Shown piece by piece: positions 34,101 through 47,099 of a DNA stretch of 64,000 nucleotides; positions within the stretch are counted from its first letter, which is position 1, and every line of letters begins with the position of its first letter. A program made the translations under genes and the position numbers. The stretch comes from Cerrena zonata (lineage: Eukaryota > Basidiomycota > Agaricomycetes > Polyporales > Cerrenaceae), in NCBI GenBank assembly GCA_038087015.1, contig JASBNA010000031.1, positions 186,001 through 250,000 of the forward strand, in the 5' to 3' direction. The notes beneath the pieces are model-generated. The model was not told the origin of the DNA. It was given only the letters and a program-made list of their open reading frames with translations, and ran no database searches.

Positions 34101-37100
34101 AATCATCCCACAGTGCCCTCATCACACGACTCGATTCAATACCTCTCCGTTTCTTTCTAGATATTGTTTCTCTGACAAGCGTGCGGCGTTCGTTCCACGT
34201 CTAGGTCCCGTTTGTTCTCTATCAAATCCGTTCTCTCTTTGCGGAGCTTGTGGACCCTCCAATACATTTCAGGCTATCACGCGTTTCCCGGCTTTCATTC
34301 CTGAGGCTTTAAACGGGGATCACACAAGATGGCACCATCCCCGAACGTGAGTGGACTTGCCCGTTTTTGATCTCTTCAGAGCGGACAACGACCGTTCGGT
34401 TACACACACACGGACGTGGGGTCTATATGGCATTTATCAGACCCCCCTTCATCAAGTCTGTTAAGACAATACAGCTTGACAAGTGTAAAAGGATCACCGG
34501 GTGCAGAACCCCGTCGCGCGCGCATTTTACACCATAAATTGCACCTTAACTCTATATCTCTCTCCATCTCCACAGTAAAAAAATGGACGGAGGAACAAAA
34601 CCCGGGCCAACAGTCGAACGTTCAAACGTTCACCAGCCAGACCTTTTTGTTAGAGTAACGTGTAAGACGTCCCTGACAGACACTGTGTCAGTGATGTATG
34701 ATGAAATGGATGACCGGCCACCCTAAACCGGGAACGGCTCTGTGCCTCCTTTTTCCATTTACTTTGATCCTTTGATCCTGCTTGTAATTTACGACGAAAA
34801 TAAGGTTTCCCCGGCCCTCATTTTGAACACCTTTGACCCTTCGGCATGTCAGGACGGCCGAGTGCGCAATTTCAATTTGTAGGGACTCACCTAATTGGGT
34901 ATATGTTACTTGCTATGCGCGAGGGAAGATATATCCCTGCCGATAAAACATGCTATTCTTATTCCTAATCCCATCAATTCGTGAGCTAATAGGAGAAGAA
35001 GAGAAGAGTAGAAGGGTATGTAGCGAAGTACTAGTGAGGGCAACGCTTACTAGGGCAACATCCGCATTAAGACTAGAAGTCGAGAACGTCGCAGCTACTG
35101 ACTAGCAGTGACTAACGGTCCGTAATGGTCTCAAACTTTGATTTTTCCTGACATCACAGTTACCCTACACGTTCACCTGACAGAGCTAGACTCCGACCTT
35201 GACTCCGACCGTTCCCAACGGCTGTACGAAAAGCGGAGACTCAAGCTCTGGGTTTGGAATAGAGTAGGGCGTCGAAGCATGTGGTGCACACCACACACTC
35301 GTGGTTTACGTTTTCGCTTTCTCATTTGCGCTAACTAAATCGCTTTGGAGGGCTTCTGGCTTTGAGTGCATGTATAAGCCATTCAGGCACCTGACTCGCT
35401 TTTTCTCACACCTCTCCGAGTTGAGCGAAAACACCCGACGAATTACCTTATTTAATCACTGTGGCAGAAAGGGGGAGGGTGGATTTTCCCGTCATGGGTA
35501 AAGAGCAAGAAGCTAATGACAAAGTTTGAACGGGAAGGGCAATACAAACTGCTCATTGGGGAAAGTTGATGGAGGGAATGTCTAACACCGTTCATTTCTC
35601 TCTGATTGTCTTTCCCCTCTGATGATGACTCTAGTTATGATTACGATCAGTATCATTAGAACAGAGGAAGACAGGCATAGCGTAGACACTGCGCTGTGCA
35701 GTGAGGGATTGATTTGTGATAGCAACAGACAGATCCCATCTCGCTGATAGGGATTAGAAGTGCGAAAGGCGTTTCCGGGCACACGGCGCATCAACACCAT
35801 TACAAGTGGGAGCTCGTGCGATGCACTGAAGGAGGAGAGTCGGGATTCAGTAATGTCCTGCAGACATGGAGCGGGAGTGCAAATCGAGTGGATTGGATGA
35901 AGTTAGTATGATGACCATCGGTCCACGGTTATCGGAAAGCTGTCTTCTTGATTTGCTTTCCCCCAACTCGTACCCTGACGATGTGCGCCGTATATCACGA
36001 TTAGACTTCTTTTCTGTTCGTCAGATGAGTTTCCGAATCTCCCTATGGGGATCGCAACCCCGGCATCAAGAGTGAACGTGAACGCGATACACTTACTTTT
36101 ATTGACAAGACTCCGCTTAGGGCCCGGTAACTTAGTTAAAGTCCTTTACGTATAGTCTGTTCCCTACGCACCGATCTTCCACCACGCGGTATGTTGAATA
36201 ATCAACTTTGCGGCGCAGTAAGAACCCTGCAATTACGAAGCTTGGCATGAGGGTTCTAAGATGACTTCCCTCAGACGTCGGTAACATCCTTAGGCTGCAA
36301 TGGAGGATGACATAGTGCGACGTACGCCATACGATTTTCCTGTCGCTGTCACGCCAACATATAATGAAGAGTATGTTAGACAACGTAAAGTAGAACATAG
36401 AGATTTCATGAATGTTCTCACCAGAGCGCATTGGTCCGCCGTGGAGTACTTCCAGAACACGATGTGCTGATAAAACTCTCCTCTTGTTGAAGATAGAGTA
36501 ACAGCCTTTCCTACTTTGAGAACACATCCTGCATGACGGCGGCCACAAGATTCGTTATACAATTCTAGGGTTTGTTGAGATTTCAGCTCCCGAATCACTA
36601 CTGTGAGAACATATTACACATCTGAACGCGAAAAGAGCAGTCCTGCAATGATGGGAGGGATCGGTGGCGAACGTGGAATATCAAATCCTGAGTACAACGT
36701 TCACGGAATCTCACTTGACCCCATGAGCGCAAGGGTCTATGAAGGGTGCCATCAAAGCGTGGAAGCGGAGGTCTCAAGATCCCTTGTGATGCCGTGGCCC
36801 TGCAGGATGAGGCTGGAATTTCACTGTTGCACGAAGATGTGTGGAAGATGGGCGAGATAAGGTCGAGATACCACGGTCAATAGAGGAGCTCCACTGGTGA
36901 TGTGAAGGAAGGCAGGATCTGTGAATAAGCCATGTTCCTGTACTGTTCTGCTCTCTGGCTCTCTAGTTTCCTAAACAGTAGCGGTGGTAGTACCAGTAGC
37001 CATTACTGCTTCGAAAACCAAACAAGACCACACCTGATCCGCGAACCAGTTGCATGCTGTGGCGAGAGCTATAAGGAATCAGCGAATCTGAAGATTGGAG

Positions 37101-40100
37101 ATGAAATGATCTGCAGAGCATACGTATTACGTGGAGGATGGGGTCATTCTTCCTGATTTTCTTGATTGTTGATTGGGTGATGATGATTCGATAAAATCTC
37201 AATACAATGCGATAGACAGTGAGTACGAAGATATCAAAAGTAATAAACAGAGCAGTACCTTGATGTGAATCTCCCTGATGCAAAAAACAAGGTTCTGAGT
37301 ATTCCATTGACCTGTCCAGAGACCATGAATACAGTGATACGTGATATGTCGAAGTGATGGGCAATTTGACATCCCACCATTACCAGTATTCGGGTCCATC
37401 CTAGAGAAATTCAGGCGGAGCAGACATGGCCGCCCGACAGGCAGTGAGAAGAGATAGCTTTCAACCTCCGATGCTGCCGGCTGATTTGAGAGACGTCAGC
37501 CTGACCGGAGGTGGATCTTCTGACGCAACTCCCAGTCCCGAGTCTGGATTGACAGGCCGTCAAGACCATTTGATCTGATGGGGAACCTTGAACACGCGCC
37601 GGGAATGGAAGTTGAGATATAATTGGCCTCAGGGTATGAATGGAGGAGACGATAAAGATTGCGTACTTGACGGTATGGGAGGATTATCATATACTTGGCA
37701 TAACGACGATCCTTTCATGTGTTCGTCCATTCTACCGCGGGTAACCGGACTGAAGTAAGTACGTTGTTTACACGTACAATGCATAGTCAAGGGTCCAAGG
37801 CAAATACGTGACAAGTGACATTTGTTCTCTATTCAATTCTCGAGGCCAGGTATCACCGCACTCCACCCAAGTGAGACCGATCGAGTAGCCTGGATACGGT
37901 AAGCTGATGACCTGTCAAATGAAAAACAGGGTTAGTACAAAAGCAGTTCACAGATCATCCCACTCAATCTTAGTTTCTACTCGGCAAGCAAATAGATCAA
38001 AAATAGCACTTACACAAGGGCCCACAGTTCCCTTCCCTTCGGTGTGCTGCGGGGTGGATAAGAAAATAGGGGATAGCCTTTGCAAGTTGATATCTTTGGT
38101 GATGTCCTTGAACAGCTCTATTTTTGTTGAATCGAACCGTTGTGTGGTAACCGAGGTTTCTGCTTATCGAGCGACGGAGAACTCTGTTGTCTATACGATT
38201 TGTTTTGCTTCTGTTGAGACCGCGAAACCCGAGCAGCCCTGTCATGGCCTTCGGGTTAGCTCTCCTCATACTGGTGTCGATCGAGGGATGAAATGTCTGT
38301 ATAGACTAGACAGTCCGCCGACAGCTTTAGCAAGCGGTCAGTAAGGTATCAAATTTGGTATGAAACGAGTACGAGGAAATTGTGACATACCAGAGGACAG
38401 TCGTTTGAATACAAGGGCCTTCATCATTTCCAGCGTCGTCTAAGAAGTCCTAGAAAGAAGTCCCGACCGGCTGGCTGTATTGTATTACCGCATTGTGCGG
38501 TTATTCTACTGGGAGGTGACAAGTAGGCGGTGGCATCAGAATTAATTCAATCTACACCAGACTTTCCTCCAGCGGAGGCGACAGCCAAGAACCGGAGCCG
38601 GTGTTAGAAGGCAGCAGAAACGATCTGAAATATACAGAGAAATAGGAAAGCCAACTGCCAAGCCTTGCATAAAGCTAGTAGTTTCCCGCTTGAGCTCTCA
38701 AGCATCGCGATGTTTGAGCCGGTGGAGAAAGAACAGTGGAGTTAGAATGTGAGGGGACCAGCTATGTGGTCTTCGAAAGACGTATTGTGCTTTGTGATGC
38801 ATGTCTCAAGGAGGCATGTCGAGGTCCATAGAGTTGTTTCATTAGAAATCAAGCGCGAGCTTGTGGGAGTCTGCCGAGGGAATAAGTAAACGGGTACATC
38901 AATAATGGCATCAGCACAAGTTCAGAAACCTCCGTACATGGCACTAGTGGCTCAGAGTCTGGAAGGGACCATGCTGAAACTTCGTTATTCCTTTTGGACG
39001 TGCCGCGATAGAGACCTATTTAGTTTAATGAACAAAACTGAATAGTTACCGGAAACATCCCACTTACGAAAACCTTGTCTTGTAACTCCGGATGGTGTAT
39101 TTGGGTCTCTGTATCGTCGAACGAGCTTCTGGTGAATGCAAGCCGTCATCAGGTTTAGCAGTCCGGCCAAGCTCTGACCATTTCTCTACCTTGTGGAATT
39201 ATCCAACGGACTAGGACACTAAAGCATATCTCCGACTCCGAGGGGGACGAGGCAATAGGCATCACCGGACTATTCCATCAAGTCTTCGCGCAGATCCTTC
39301 AGGTTTCGAAACTTCCTAGCGAAGAGTTTGTCTTCGTTGATTCTGTAGTCAACATCGCGATGGACTCGGGTTAAGGACCTGATACTACATGACCTGTGTC
39401 ACACGACACCGGAAGGTCGTACATCTGGGACTTTCAACAAGTTCACCAGGCAAAAGACGTAACAGGACGTACCTCGTTTATACTACTTGCTTATACTTGG
39501 TGGTCGAAATCACAATTTTGGTATCTGGTTCGATCCAATGGACAAGGATTGAATTCGCAGTAAAATATATAAAATATACAGAGAAGAAACCAGAACGGCG
39601 CGAAGAGAACTGTATCAAAAGCTGATTAGCCACCTGCCAGTGGAAATGTAAAAGAAGCAAATGGCATGCCCAGCTAATGATTCGACCTAGATCAATTAAT
39701 CCACACGCCCTCGTAACAAAAATGAAGCACAAACATCCTTCTTCGTAAACTCCAGACGTCTGCTTCGAGGACGAGATGACTGTAAAGAAAAAACCTCATA
39801 CGACCATCAGCCTGTTTTATAGGTTGCACCCGACCTGGTCCGTGCGCTTGACTTCCACGTGTGTGTAATCGATCGTTGTGTAGACGCCCTTTGCTTAGCT
39901 ATATAAACGAAGAAAAGGCATTTTCGTTTCCCTTGAAAGTTGCACCTGCTCAGTTGATATTTGGGGTGTCCTCAACGCACTTTGTGTATTTGGAGGAGAC
40001 CTTGAACTTTTTGGCAGGGAGAGGAACTCCTTCATCCTAAGATCGTACTGAAGTTTCGTAGGGTTGTCGGTACGGCCCGTAATGGAGGTATATCTCTTAT

Positions 40101-40302
40101 TTACTCCTGCTGTACTGTTTTGTTGTAGTACATAGTAGAACTTGCAATATATATATGCCTTACAACGTTCGTAACCATCTGTTGTTGTCAATTTTGGGTA
40201 TTTATAACACGAGGTGCGAGCATGATAGGTCCAAAGGCAGAAGAAACAAGACATAATACACTTTTATGCAAGTGGTGACATATGATAAATACAAACACCC
40301 TC
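34101..40302. other. Gene-poor region, nothing recognised
   Basis: Six kilobases with only short frames on both strands. The longest are 36132-36548 (minus, 138 codons), 36963-37364 (minus, 133 codons) and 37907-38344 (plus, 145 codons). None shows a domain, a splice-consistent extension or a paralog. No tandem or inverted repeats of note. Confidence 0.4.
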
Positions 40303-41861
40303 CTATTGCTCGCTGACGAAGAGAGCGGCCATACCCATGCCCGAACCGATACACATACTCGTACAGAAGAGCTTGCCACCAGTTTGTTTCGCGATGTTCA
40401 AGCCGGTTGCGACTTGACGAGCACCAGCTACAAAATAAGATAGACCGTTAGTCACATTGCACGATAATATTCAAAGGAAAGATCAGGGGTACGCACTGCA
40501 ACCTAGGGGGTGACCGATAGCAATTGCACCACCGTTAATGTTAACTTTCTCGAACGGAATACCAATCTTCTGTACACTGAAGACAGCTTGACTGGCGAAC
40601 GCTTCGTTGATCTCATAGAAATCGACATCATCTTTCGTCAAACCAGCCTTTTCGAGAACCTTGGGGATAGCGTATGCGGGGCCGACACCCATGATTTTCG
40701 GTGGGACACCAACAACTGCTGCGGTGACGAATTTGCCAACGATGGGAAGGCCGAGACGTTTGGCAACTGAACGACGGGTGAGAATAACTGCTGCAGCACC
40801 GTCGGAGACTTGTGATGCGTTTCCTATGAACAACATTCGTAAGCCGATACTAATGTCGGAGTTAAGGATATAACTCACCGGCGTGAGTGGTACCATCCTT
40901 AGCGAATGCAGGCTTGAGCTTGCTCAATGACTCGGCGGTAACACCATCCCGAACACCATCATCAGCTTCAACAGTGATGTCAAGTTCTTGCTCCGTCTTG
41001 GGGTCTATCCACTTGACGGCAATAGGAACGATTTCATCCTTGAATTTACCAGCCTTCTGAGCAGCAGCAGCTTTCTGGAAAGACTTGGCGGCGAATGCAT
41101 CTTGAACTGCTCGGGTAATACCATAGTCAGCAGCGACGTTCTCAGAGGTAATACCCATAGGGATCAAACAGTCTTCAGCCTCTTGACATGAGAGAACCTT
41201 TTCAGAGTAGCCATCAGGGGAAGCGCGAGCTCCATAGCCGAAGGTCATAGACTCGACACCAGCACCTATGAATTGTACTTAGTAAGCAATGGAAATATCG
41301 TACGATGAGGAGCATTGTCACATACCGATACCAATATCAATCTGACCCAGCGCAATCTCGCTAGCAATCTGGTTTACAGCGGTGAGACCGGACGAGCATT
41401 GCCTGTTCACGGTGTTGACAGAAGCGGTGTGGGGAATGCCAGCAGCGAGAGCAGCCATACGCGCTGCTGAAGCACCTCCACCAGGGGGAAGTACATTTCC
41501 GACAGCGATGTCTTCAATGAGTTTAGGATCGAGTCCAACCTTGGTGTAGGCAGCCTTGAGGACCTCGGAGAGAATCTCTTCTGGTCGAGTGTCTTTGAAA
41601 CCACCCTTCTTTCCCTGAAGCACGTAGACGGTGTGAGATATCGTTCATTACAATGAGAAGGGTAAGGGTTAGGAAGTCGAAAGTGAAATTGGAAGAATAC
41701 GTGTTGACATGTCAATACGAAAGAAGTTATAAGATATGTACCTTGGTTATAGCAGAACGAACAGCGGTTACGATGACGACATCGTTATCGCTCTGAGCGA
41801 GCACTCTCGACTTGGCCGAGCCTGAAGCAAAGTTGGAAAGCTTTTCTGTGATGAAAGACAT
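40303..41861 (-). CDS. POT1: 3-ketoacyl-CoA thiolase (415 aa)
   Basis: Thiolase that cleaves 3-ketoacyl-CoA with CoA to acetyl-CoA and a shortened acyl-CoA, the last step of fatty acid beta-oxidation. Exons: 41742-41861, 41326-41614, 40879-41265, 40497-40823, 40303-40427; phases 0,1,1,1. The catalytic residues are all present: nucleophilic Cys in NRQCSSGL, NEAFA, His in AIGHPLGC, and the second Cys in CTSMCIGSGMG. Length is typical. The first 30 residues precede the conserved IVTAVRSAITK and look like the targeting region of peroxisomal thiolases, but a clean PTS2 nonapeptide is not evident, and the C-terminus (VSEQ) is not a PTS1, so the compartment is open. A TTATAA-like box lies 65 bp upstream on the minus strand. 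The gene symbol follows the yeast enzyme. Confidence 0.92.
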
Positions 41862-43175
41862 GATGTGGTGGAGGTGGTACGAGGTGTAGTAAGAGGAGAC
41901 GAGGCCGGTGTGCTATGGAGTTATAAGGATCCCGTCTGTCCGGCCCAATATTCCTCTCAAACCTGGGGAAAAGTCACGCCAGTTTATTCACATGTCTCGG
42001 TGTTGCCTTTTATGGAAACTCCGGAGCTTTCTCCTCCTGCTCAAGCAGCCTCATATGTTTTTCGCCACGGTCAGCTGCTACTTGGCTTGCCTGGCAAGCT
42101 ATGCAAATGAAACAGGAACACGCATTTTAAAGTTCGCCATTACCCTAGGTCCGTAGTGTCTGAATTTCAATACACTCATTTTCAGATCATTTTAAACCTT
42201 TTTGACCCGATTCAACCAGATTACAATTAGGGACATTGGCCACTTTGCGATTTCTTGGACAGGAAGAAGGGTAGGCTCCAACCAATCAGCTCGTGGCATT
42301 TGACATTCGCACACCAGAACGAACTTGTAACCAGGGAAATTCAAAATCGCTTAAGACCCTGCGAAGATGGTCGTTCAATGGGGACGGGTCTCCGCTCACA
42401 GGGCCTCACACTGCGCAGATAAACATGCACAAAAACGTACTTTATCCGAATAAGGCAGGCGTACAAGTTTACACCTTGGTCGAAGTAACCTTTCAAGTTA
42501 TGTAAGACACACGAAGGTTTAAAGATGTTACAAAGGATCGGGAACGCAGTGCCTCGATTATCAGAGGTGATCTAGGTTTTGTTAGTACCACGGGCCAACT
42601 TCGAGCTTGTCGATCAACCTCACAGAAATAACAGGGACTCACGAAGACATGATGATGGTTCTCACATGATACGATCTTCAAATTTGGGTACGATTCGCAT
42701 CTTTTGAGGAATGAGGAATATCTAATTCCTCTGTAAAGGAAATACATTGCATTGAAATCGAAGAATTCGAAAGGTGCGTCGCAGTGTGAATTTAAAGCAT
42801 TACGTATTAAACACGTTGGTTCTTCATGTGGTGTCAGGCTCGGAGGCTTTTACGATGGTGAAATTGATTTTGACTATCTCATTTTGACCTGGTGAACATA
42901 TGCCATAAACGTGTATATTCCAGTAGGGAAAATTATAGGCATGGATATAACGGTATGCATACATTGTTTACATAATCCTAAGCGCATATGACATACAAAC
43001 TGTAAGGTAACCCTGACGCGACTTGCATCATCGTTCGACACCAATCAGAACGAAAGTTCTGTTCAACAGCACGTGCGAATCGTATATTGCTTTGAACGCT
43101 TGTCTGCCTACTGCAACTTCATCCTTTCACCCTCGGACGATAACCTTCAATGTATCCTTGGGGCGCTGGAAATGA
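41862..43175. other. Upstream region of the thiolase gene and intergenic DNA
   Basis: The first 100 bp are the thiolase promoter (TTATAA near 41922-41928 on the minus strand). Further right no gene is recognised. Confidence 0.45.
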
Positions 43176-44101
43176 TCACCAACCAGGAGTATCGGGAGAC
43201 GCGAATGCCTTCAAGTCTGCTGAGATGACCGCTAGCCATCTGGCCTCCGATTGTATATCTTCAATCGATACCTAGGTCGATCGGCACCATCAATGCCGTG
43301 CAGTAAGACGAAACAAAGGTTTCTTCTTACATATCCATGATCTAGTTGACCTCTGAATGTTTCTAGCGTCTGACAGATCTATGAACGGGCGAAGTTTCTT
43401 CCAGAAAGCTCCTAAGGAGAAAATGCGGCTAACCTGTTCATAAAATCCATGGATGGTACGGATTCCCCCGATAACAATTTCAAAGTTGCCGTGTATCATG
43501 GCTGTATCGATGTTTTGCCCCTGCAAAGCTACTTGGGAACCATTCAATGTCGCTTGGAGCTGTTCTACCCTCTGTCGCAGGTTTCCAACACCGCGCATTT
43601 TCGTTCCGACCAGGGAGGGTCTATCTGAATCAGGCTAAGAAATTCTACTCTCAGTACACGTCGTAGCGGGCTTGTAGGTGATTCTCACGGCATAGAAAAA
43701 CCTATCGATGATAAGGGTCTTGGCTTCATTCGAGATCGTATCTTGCAAGAGGTTGCTGAATATATTACTGAGGAGGACTAGGTTCAAAGTCCGATTGACG
43801 TTCATTAATAAGGCAGGTAAGTAAACGCTATTCACCTACAGTCAGCTGTTTCGTGGGCATGTCGGGCCACTGTGCTGCGAAAGGTCGTGATGATAGAACG
43901 TAGGGTCTAGAAGCAACTGCCTGAGAGGGTTATTTATACACAAAGGCGATAAGAAAGACATACATCGGAGCAAACTCGAATGGCAGGGTCGTAATGCAAC
44001 GTAGAGTGGGGTTGACAAGCATACAATTGAATTGCTGTTAGTCCTTGAGTAAGCTGCATGAGAGCATGCCGTGTGACTTGGAATTGGGTTCGAGTGGTCA
44101 T
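43176..44101 (-). CDS. Family 1 protein, copy G (212 aa, unknown function)
   Basis: Exons: 43964-44101, 43840-43906, 43689-43777, 43434-43634, 43331-43378, 43176-43271; phases 0,1,0,0,0. Exon 1 starts MTTRTQFQVTRHAL and contains LHYDPAIRVCSD, shared in form with copy E. Exon 4 is longer (67 residues) than in other subgroups because it begins with PDSDRPSLVGTKM; it continues NLRQRVEQLQATL and TIHGFYEQ. Exon 5 reads ICQTLETFRGQLDHGY. Exon 6 carries EARWLAVISADLKAF and ends PDTPGW. Copy C at 18.2 kb is its decayed mirror partner and copy E its nearest neighbour on the same arm. No signal peptide or membrane segment. Function unknown. Confidence 0.85.
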
Positions 44102-44170
44102 GGTGATAAACCGTTCCCAGCCAGTTAGCTCAATTGGATGAATGCTTTACCCAGGACTTACCAGCACAGA

Positions 44171-44177
44171 ATATATA
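44171..44177 (-). promoter_or_regulatory. TATA box of copy G
   Basis: TATATAT on the minus strand, 76 bp before the start codon. Confidence 0.5.
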
Positions 44178-46151
44178 CTGGAAATCTGGTTTATGCCTGT
44201 CATGGTCAAACAGCACGCCACAAGCGTGGCATCAGGTTCTAGGCAGTGATTTGCCCATTCGGTTGTGGGTGCGTGACCATTAAGCTTTACAGGGGGTGAC
44301 TTTAATGCAATAGGATGAGGAGGATATGAGTAACCTCCGAACAATGGCGCGGTTTTTGGGAATGGAATGATCTTCTCGAAACTTCGGGGCATATGTGTCG
44401 ATGCTTGTATCATTCATCGGCGCGTGCGATCTTCATATTGATGCTATGAGAGGTGACAGGACGTAATACAAGCGGATATGTTGGGGGTTTTGACCTCTGG
44501 TTGAGATATATACCACCAAAGGTGCGAACTGGCGAATGCCAGACCCGATACAGTACGGAAATTGCAACATTTTCGTATACGCTCCACCCATGATTGAGTG
44601 ACATCCATTCCCGCATGAGCCTTCTTTCATTCGGATAGGGTGACTCGGAGCGAGTGCCTGGGAAATAGGACATATGAATAATCACCTATAGGTATAATGC
44701 TTAGAGTTTCAAGGACAGGTCGTCTATATGTATCCTCGGGGATAAAAATAAGTTTAAGAATTGACGACGGACGGAGGAAATAAGATAGCTCACGTATTCT
44801 AAATGGAGAATAGAATTTGTGAAACGGGACATAGGTGTGAACTCAGGTGGAGTTAGACTCTAAAGTTAGGATCAACATACCTAAGATGCATACATCAATA
44901 CTAAGGACGAAGATGGAGAGTAAATCAAATACAAACCATCACTGAATACTGCCAGTGGCGGAAGAAGGCACTAGATCGATGAGCATGTTAGGCACGACCT
45001 ACGCTAAACGATCGAAACCAGTGTACAAAGAGCCTACAATTCACAGCCAACGACAGAATGACATTTGGCATGGAATTTGAGAATCGTTGTCCATCGCAGT
45101 TCACATAAACAGAGATTCTGAAGGTAGATGTGAGCCTCCTGGGCATGGATCCGGGAATATGCCGTGTACACGACGTTGCCAGCTGTCAACTGAGGCCCTT
45201 CATCCCTGTGGCTTGGCGCGTCCTGTGAAGGTGTTATGAGAGCTTACTACCAAAAAACGAACTGAAAAGTTGAACCATAAACGTAGCGTAGCGATCGTGC
45301 TGCTTGTCAAAATCGATATTAGCGTTAGCGTAGGGAAGGATCGCCACCTGATAGATGCATGGGACCTTGTTGCGCATAGAAAATTCAATGTATCGGAGTT
45401 CCTTTCGTTAGAGGCAGGTTACAGGTTTCCATGAGGAACCAATGAGGCCGTTAGATAGGATTGGTGGCTATCCTGAAGGCAATAGGAAGCAAAGGCCACC
45501 CCTAAAGGAAGAAAGGGGTTATTTTTATACTAGTACATATGTGAGCAGCATGAAAGAGTCACTTGCGTGAATGGAACCTGACAAATCAGTCGGAAGCTCA
45601 TTAGACAAGACATATAATCTTCCTTTATCTATACGGTAGCCACTAGGTTAAGAGGTATAAAGTTGTCGTGTAATATCTTCCTGCAGCACCTAAAGTCCAA
45701 AATCTCACCCTCCGAAAGGGTTGTTCGTTTGAGTATTATTATGCTGTAACTTCTGGATTCAGAACAACGTACTGAGCACCTATTTGCACGCTTGCGTTGA
45801 AAAGAATGATAGGATTATAGAGATATACCAAATTCAAGACGATGGGAGGTGGGACGAGAGTTGGTGCTTCGCCGAGTTCAAAATGAGTAACTAGAGAATA
45901 GCCGATTCGGATATGGCACAACGGTTTATCGATATGAACGTTGAAACACGTGTCATCGACCGGAAATGACGGTCACAACATCAAGGAATCTCACTCAACA
46001 GACACTTACGACAATTCATTGCGCTAGTATTTGACAAATTGGTAGTGTTTACAATACTGGTTTGATTATATTCTCACTACCCTATACACTGACCAGGATT
46101 AACATTATTCGCAAGAGGTGCATTGGAAACGATTTCAGGTCTCGGTATCGT
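44178..46151. other. Intergenic, short protein-like fragments only
   Basis: Minus-strand frames at 44147-44413 and 44410-44685 look weakly protein-like (LEPDATLVACCLTM; AISVLYRVWHSPVRTFGG) and sit where the family 2 remnant lies upstream of other copies, but the similarity is too weak to call. The rest is AT-rich with nothing recognised. Confidence 0.35.
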
Positions 46152-46982
46152 TTAGGTGGTGGGTCTAAACATCCTGTAGTCAGCTGAGACTGCTGTCAGC
46201 CATCTGGCTTCCTCCTGGATCTCAGATGTAATGTTCTACGGAAGTGTGAGCTATGATCAAGATATTATATAGGACGTACTTACAACACCCTGGTCAATCT
46301 TGGTCCTGAACTGAGAACAGAATGATTGAATCTAAAGCCAGATCAACAAAACGCTCATAAGAGGAGGAAAATGATAAGAATCACCCTGTCATAAAACATG
46401 TTAATAGATTGGATTGCACCGACTATGGTCTCGAATTGATTGGCGAGCGCAGTTGGGTTGCCCTGAAACGGCTGCAATGCCTCAGCAGTCAAGGTATCGC
46501 GGAGCTGCTCCATCTCTTGTTGCAAGTCGCGGACGGGAGAGATCTTTCTGCCTAGGCTCTATACGAAGGTGGTAAGAAGACGTTTGAAGGAAATATAGAA
46601 TGCATGTACGTTGCGGAATCGATCGATTGCGTCCTTCTTCTCGGCGGAAGTAGCACCTTGTCTGAGCAGCTCCCCGAATATATTCGCAACAAGGACTATA
46701 TATCTTAGTTACTAGTAAAAGTAATAACGGATTGGATACTCACAGTCTGAAGTTTCGCATGCACTCGGCAGCACTCTGTCGCGCAGCTTGTTCATTGAAC
46801 TGCAGTAACTCTGGGCATATCGGTGAGTAGAGAGCTTTATCCCAGTCCGGAGTAATACATACGGCGTAGCAGGTAGCAACAGGACCGCCGTGTGGGCTTG
46901 CGCGTGCTTGGAGACCACGTAGTGTGCTACTGAGGTTGGTTGCAGTTTGCTGGACGACTTGGAAGCGGGGAGGAATAGACAT
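46152..46982 (-). CDS. Family 1 protein, copy F (185 aa, unknown function)
   Basis: Mirror partner of copy B, with exactly the same exon lengths: 46863-46982, 46744-46810, 46610-46695, 46385-46558, 46284-46310, 46152-46235. Exon 1 begins MSIPPRFQVVQQTATNL; exon 3 reads FLVANIFGELLRQG; exon 4 carries DLQQEMEQL and ALANQFETIVGAIQSINMF; exon 6 carries EARWLTAVSADYRMFRPTT. Introns are also alignable with those of copy B, so the pair arose by duplication of a genomic segment and not by retrotransposition. Frame, splice sites and stop are intact in both, which suggests selection on the protein. Confidence 0.88.
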
Positions 46983-47059
46983 TGCGATAAAGTGAAAGTC
47001 GAGTGAATTCTAATGTTCTTTTGAGAGGTTTCTGAGCGACATATCTACCTTCATTCTGG

Positions 47060-47066
47060 TTTTATA
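47060..47066 (-). promoter_or_regulatory. TATA box of copy F
   Basis: TATAAAA on the minus strand, 84 bp before the start codon, in the same context as the copy B box. Confidence 0.7.
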
Positions 47067-47099
47067 CCCCTGGAACTCCATGCATAGTATTATCCCTGT

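Noticed and set aside
44120..44150. tRNA-like D-arm sequence TTAGCTCAATTGG
   Set aside because: No matching acceptor stem, anticodon arm or T-arm; it lies in the leader of copy G.
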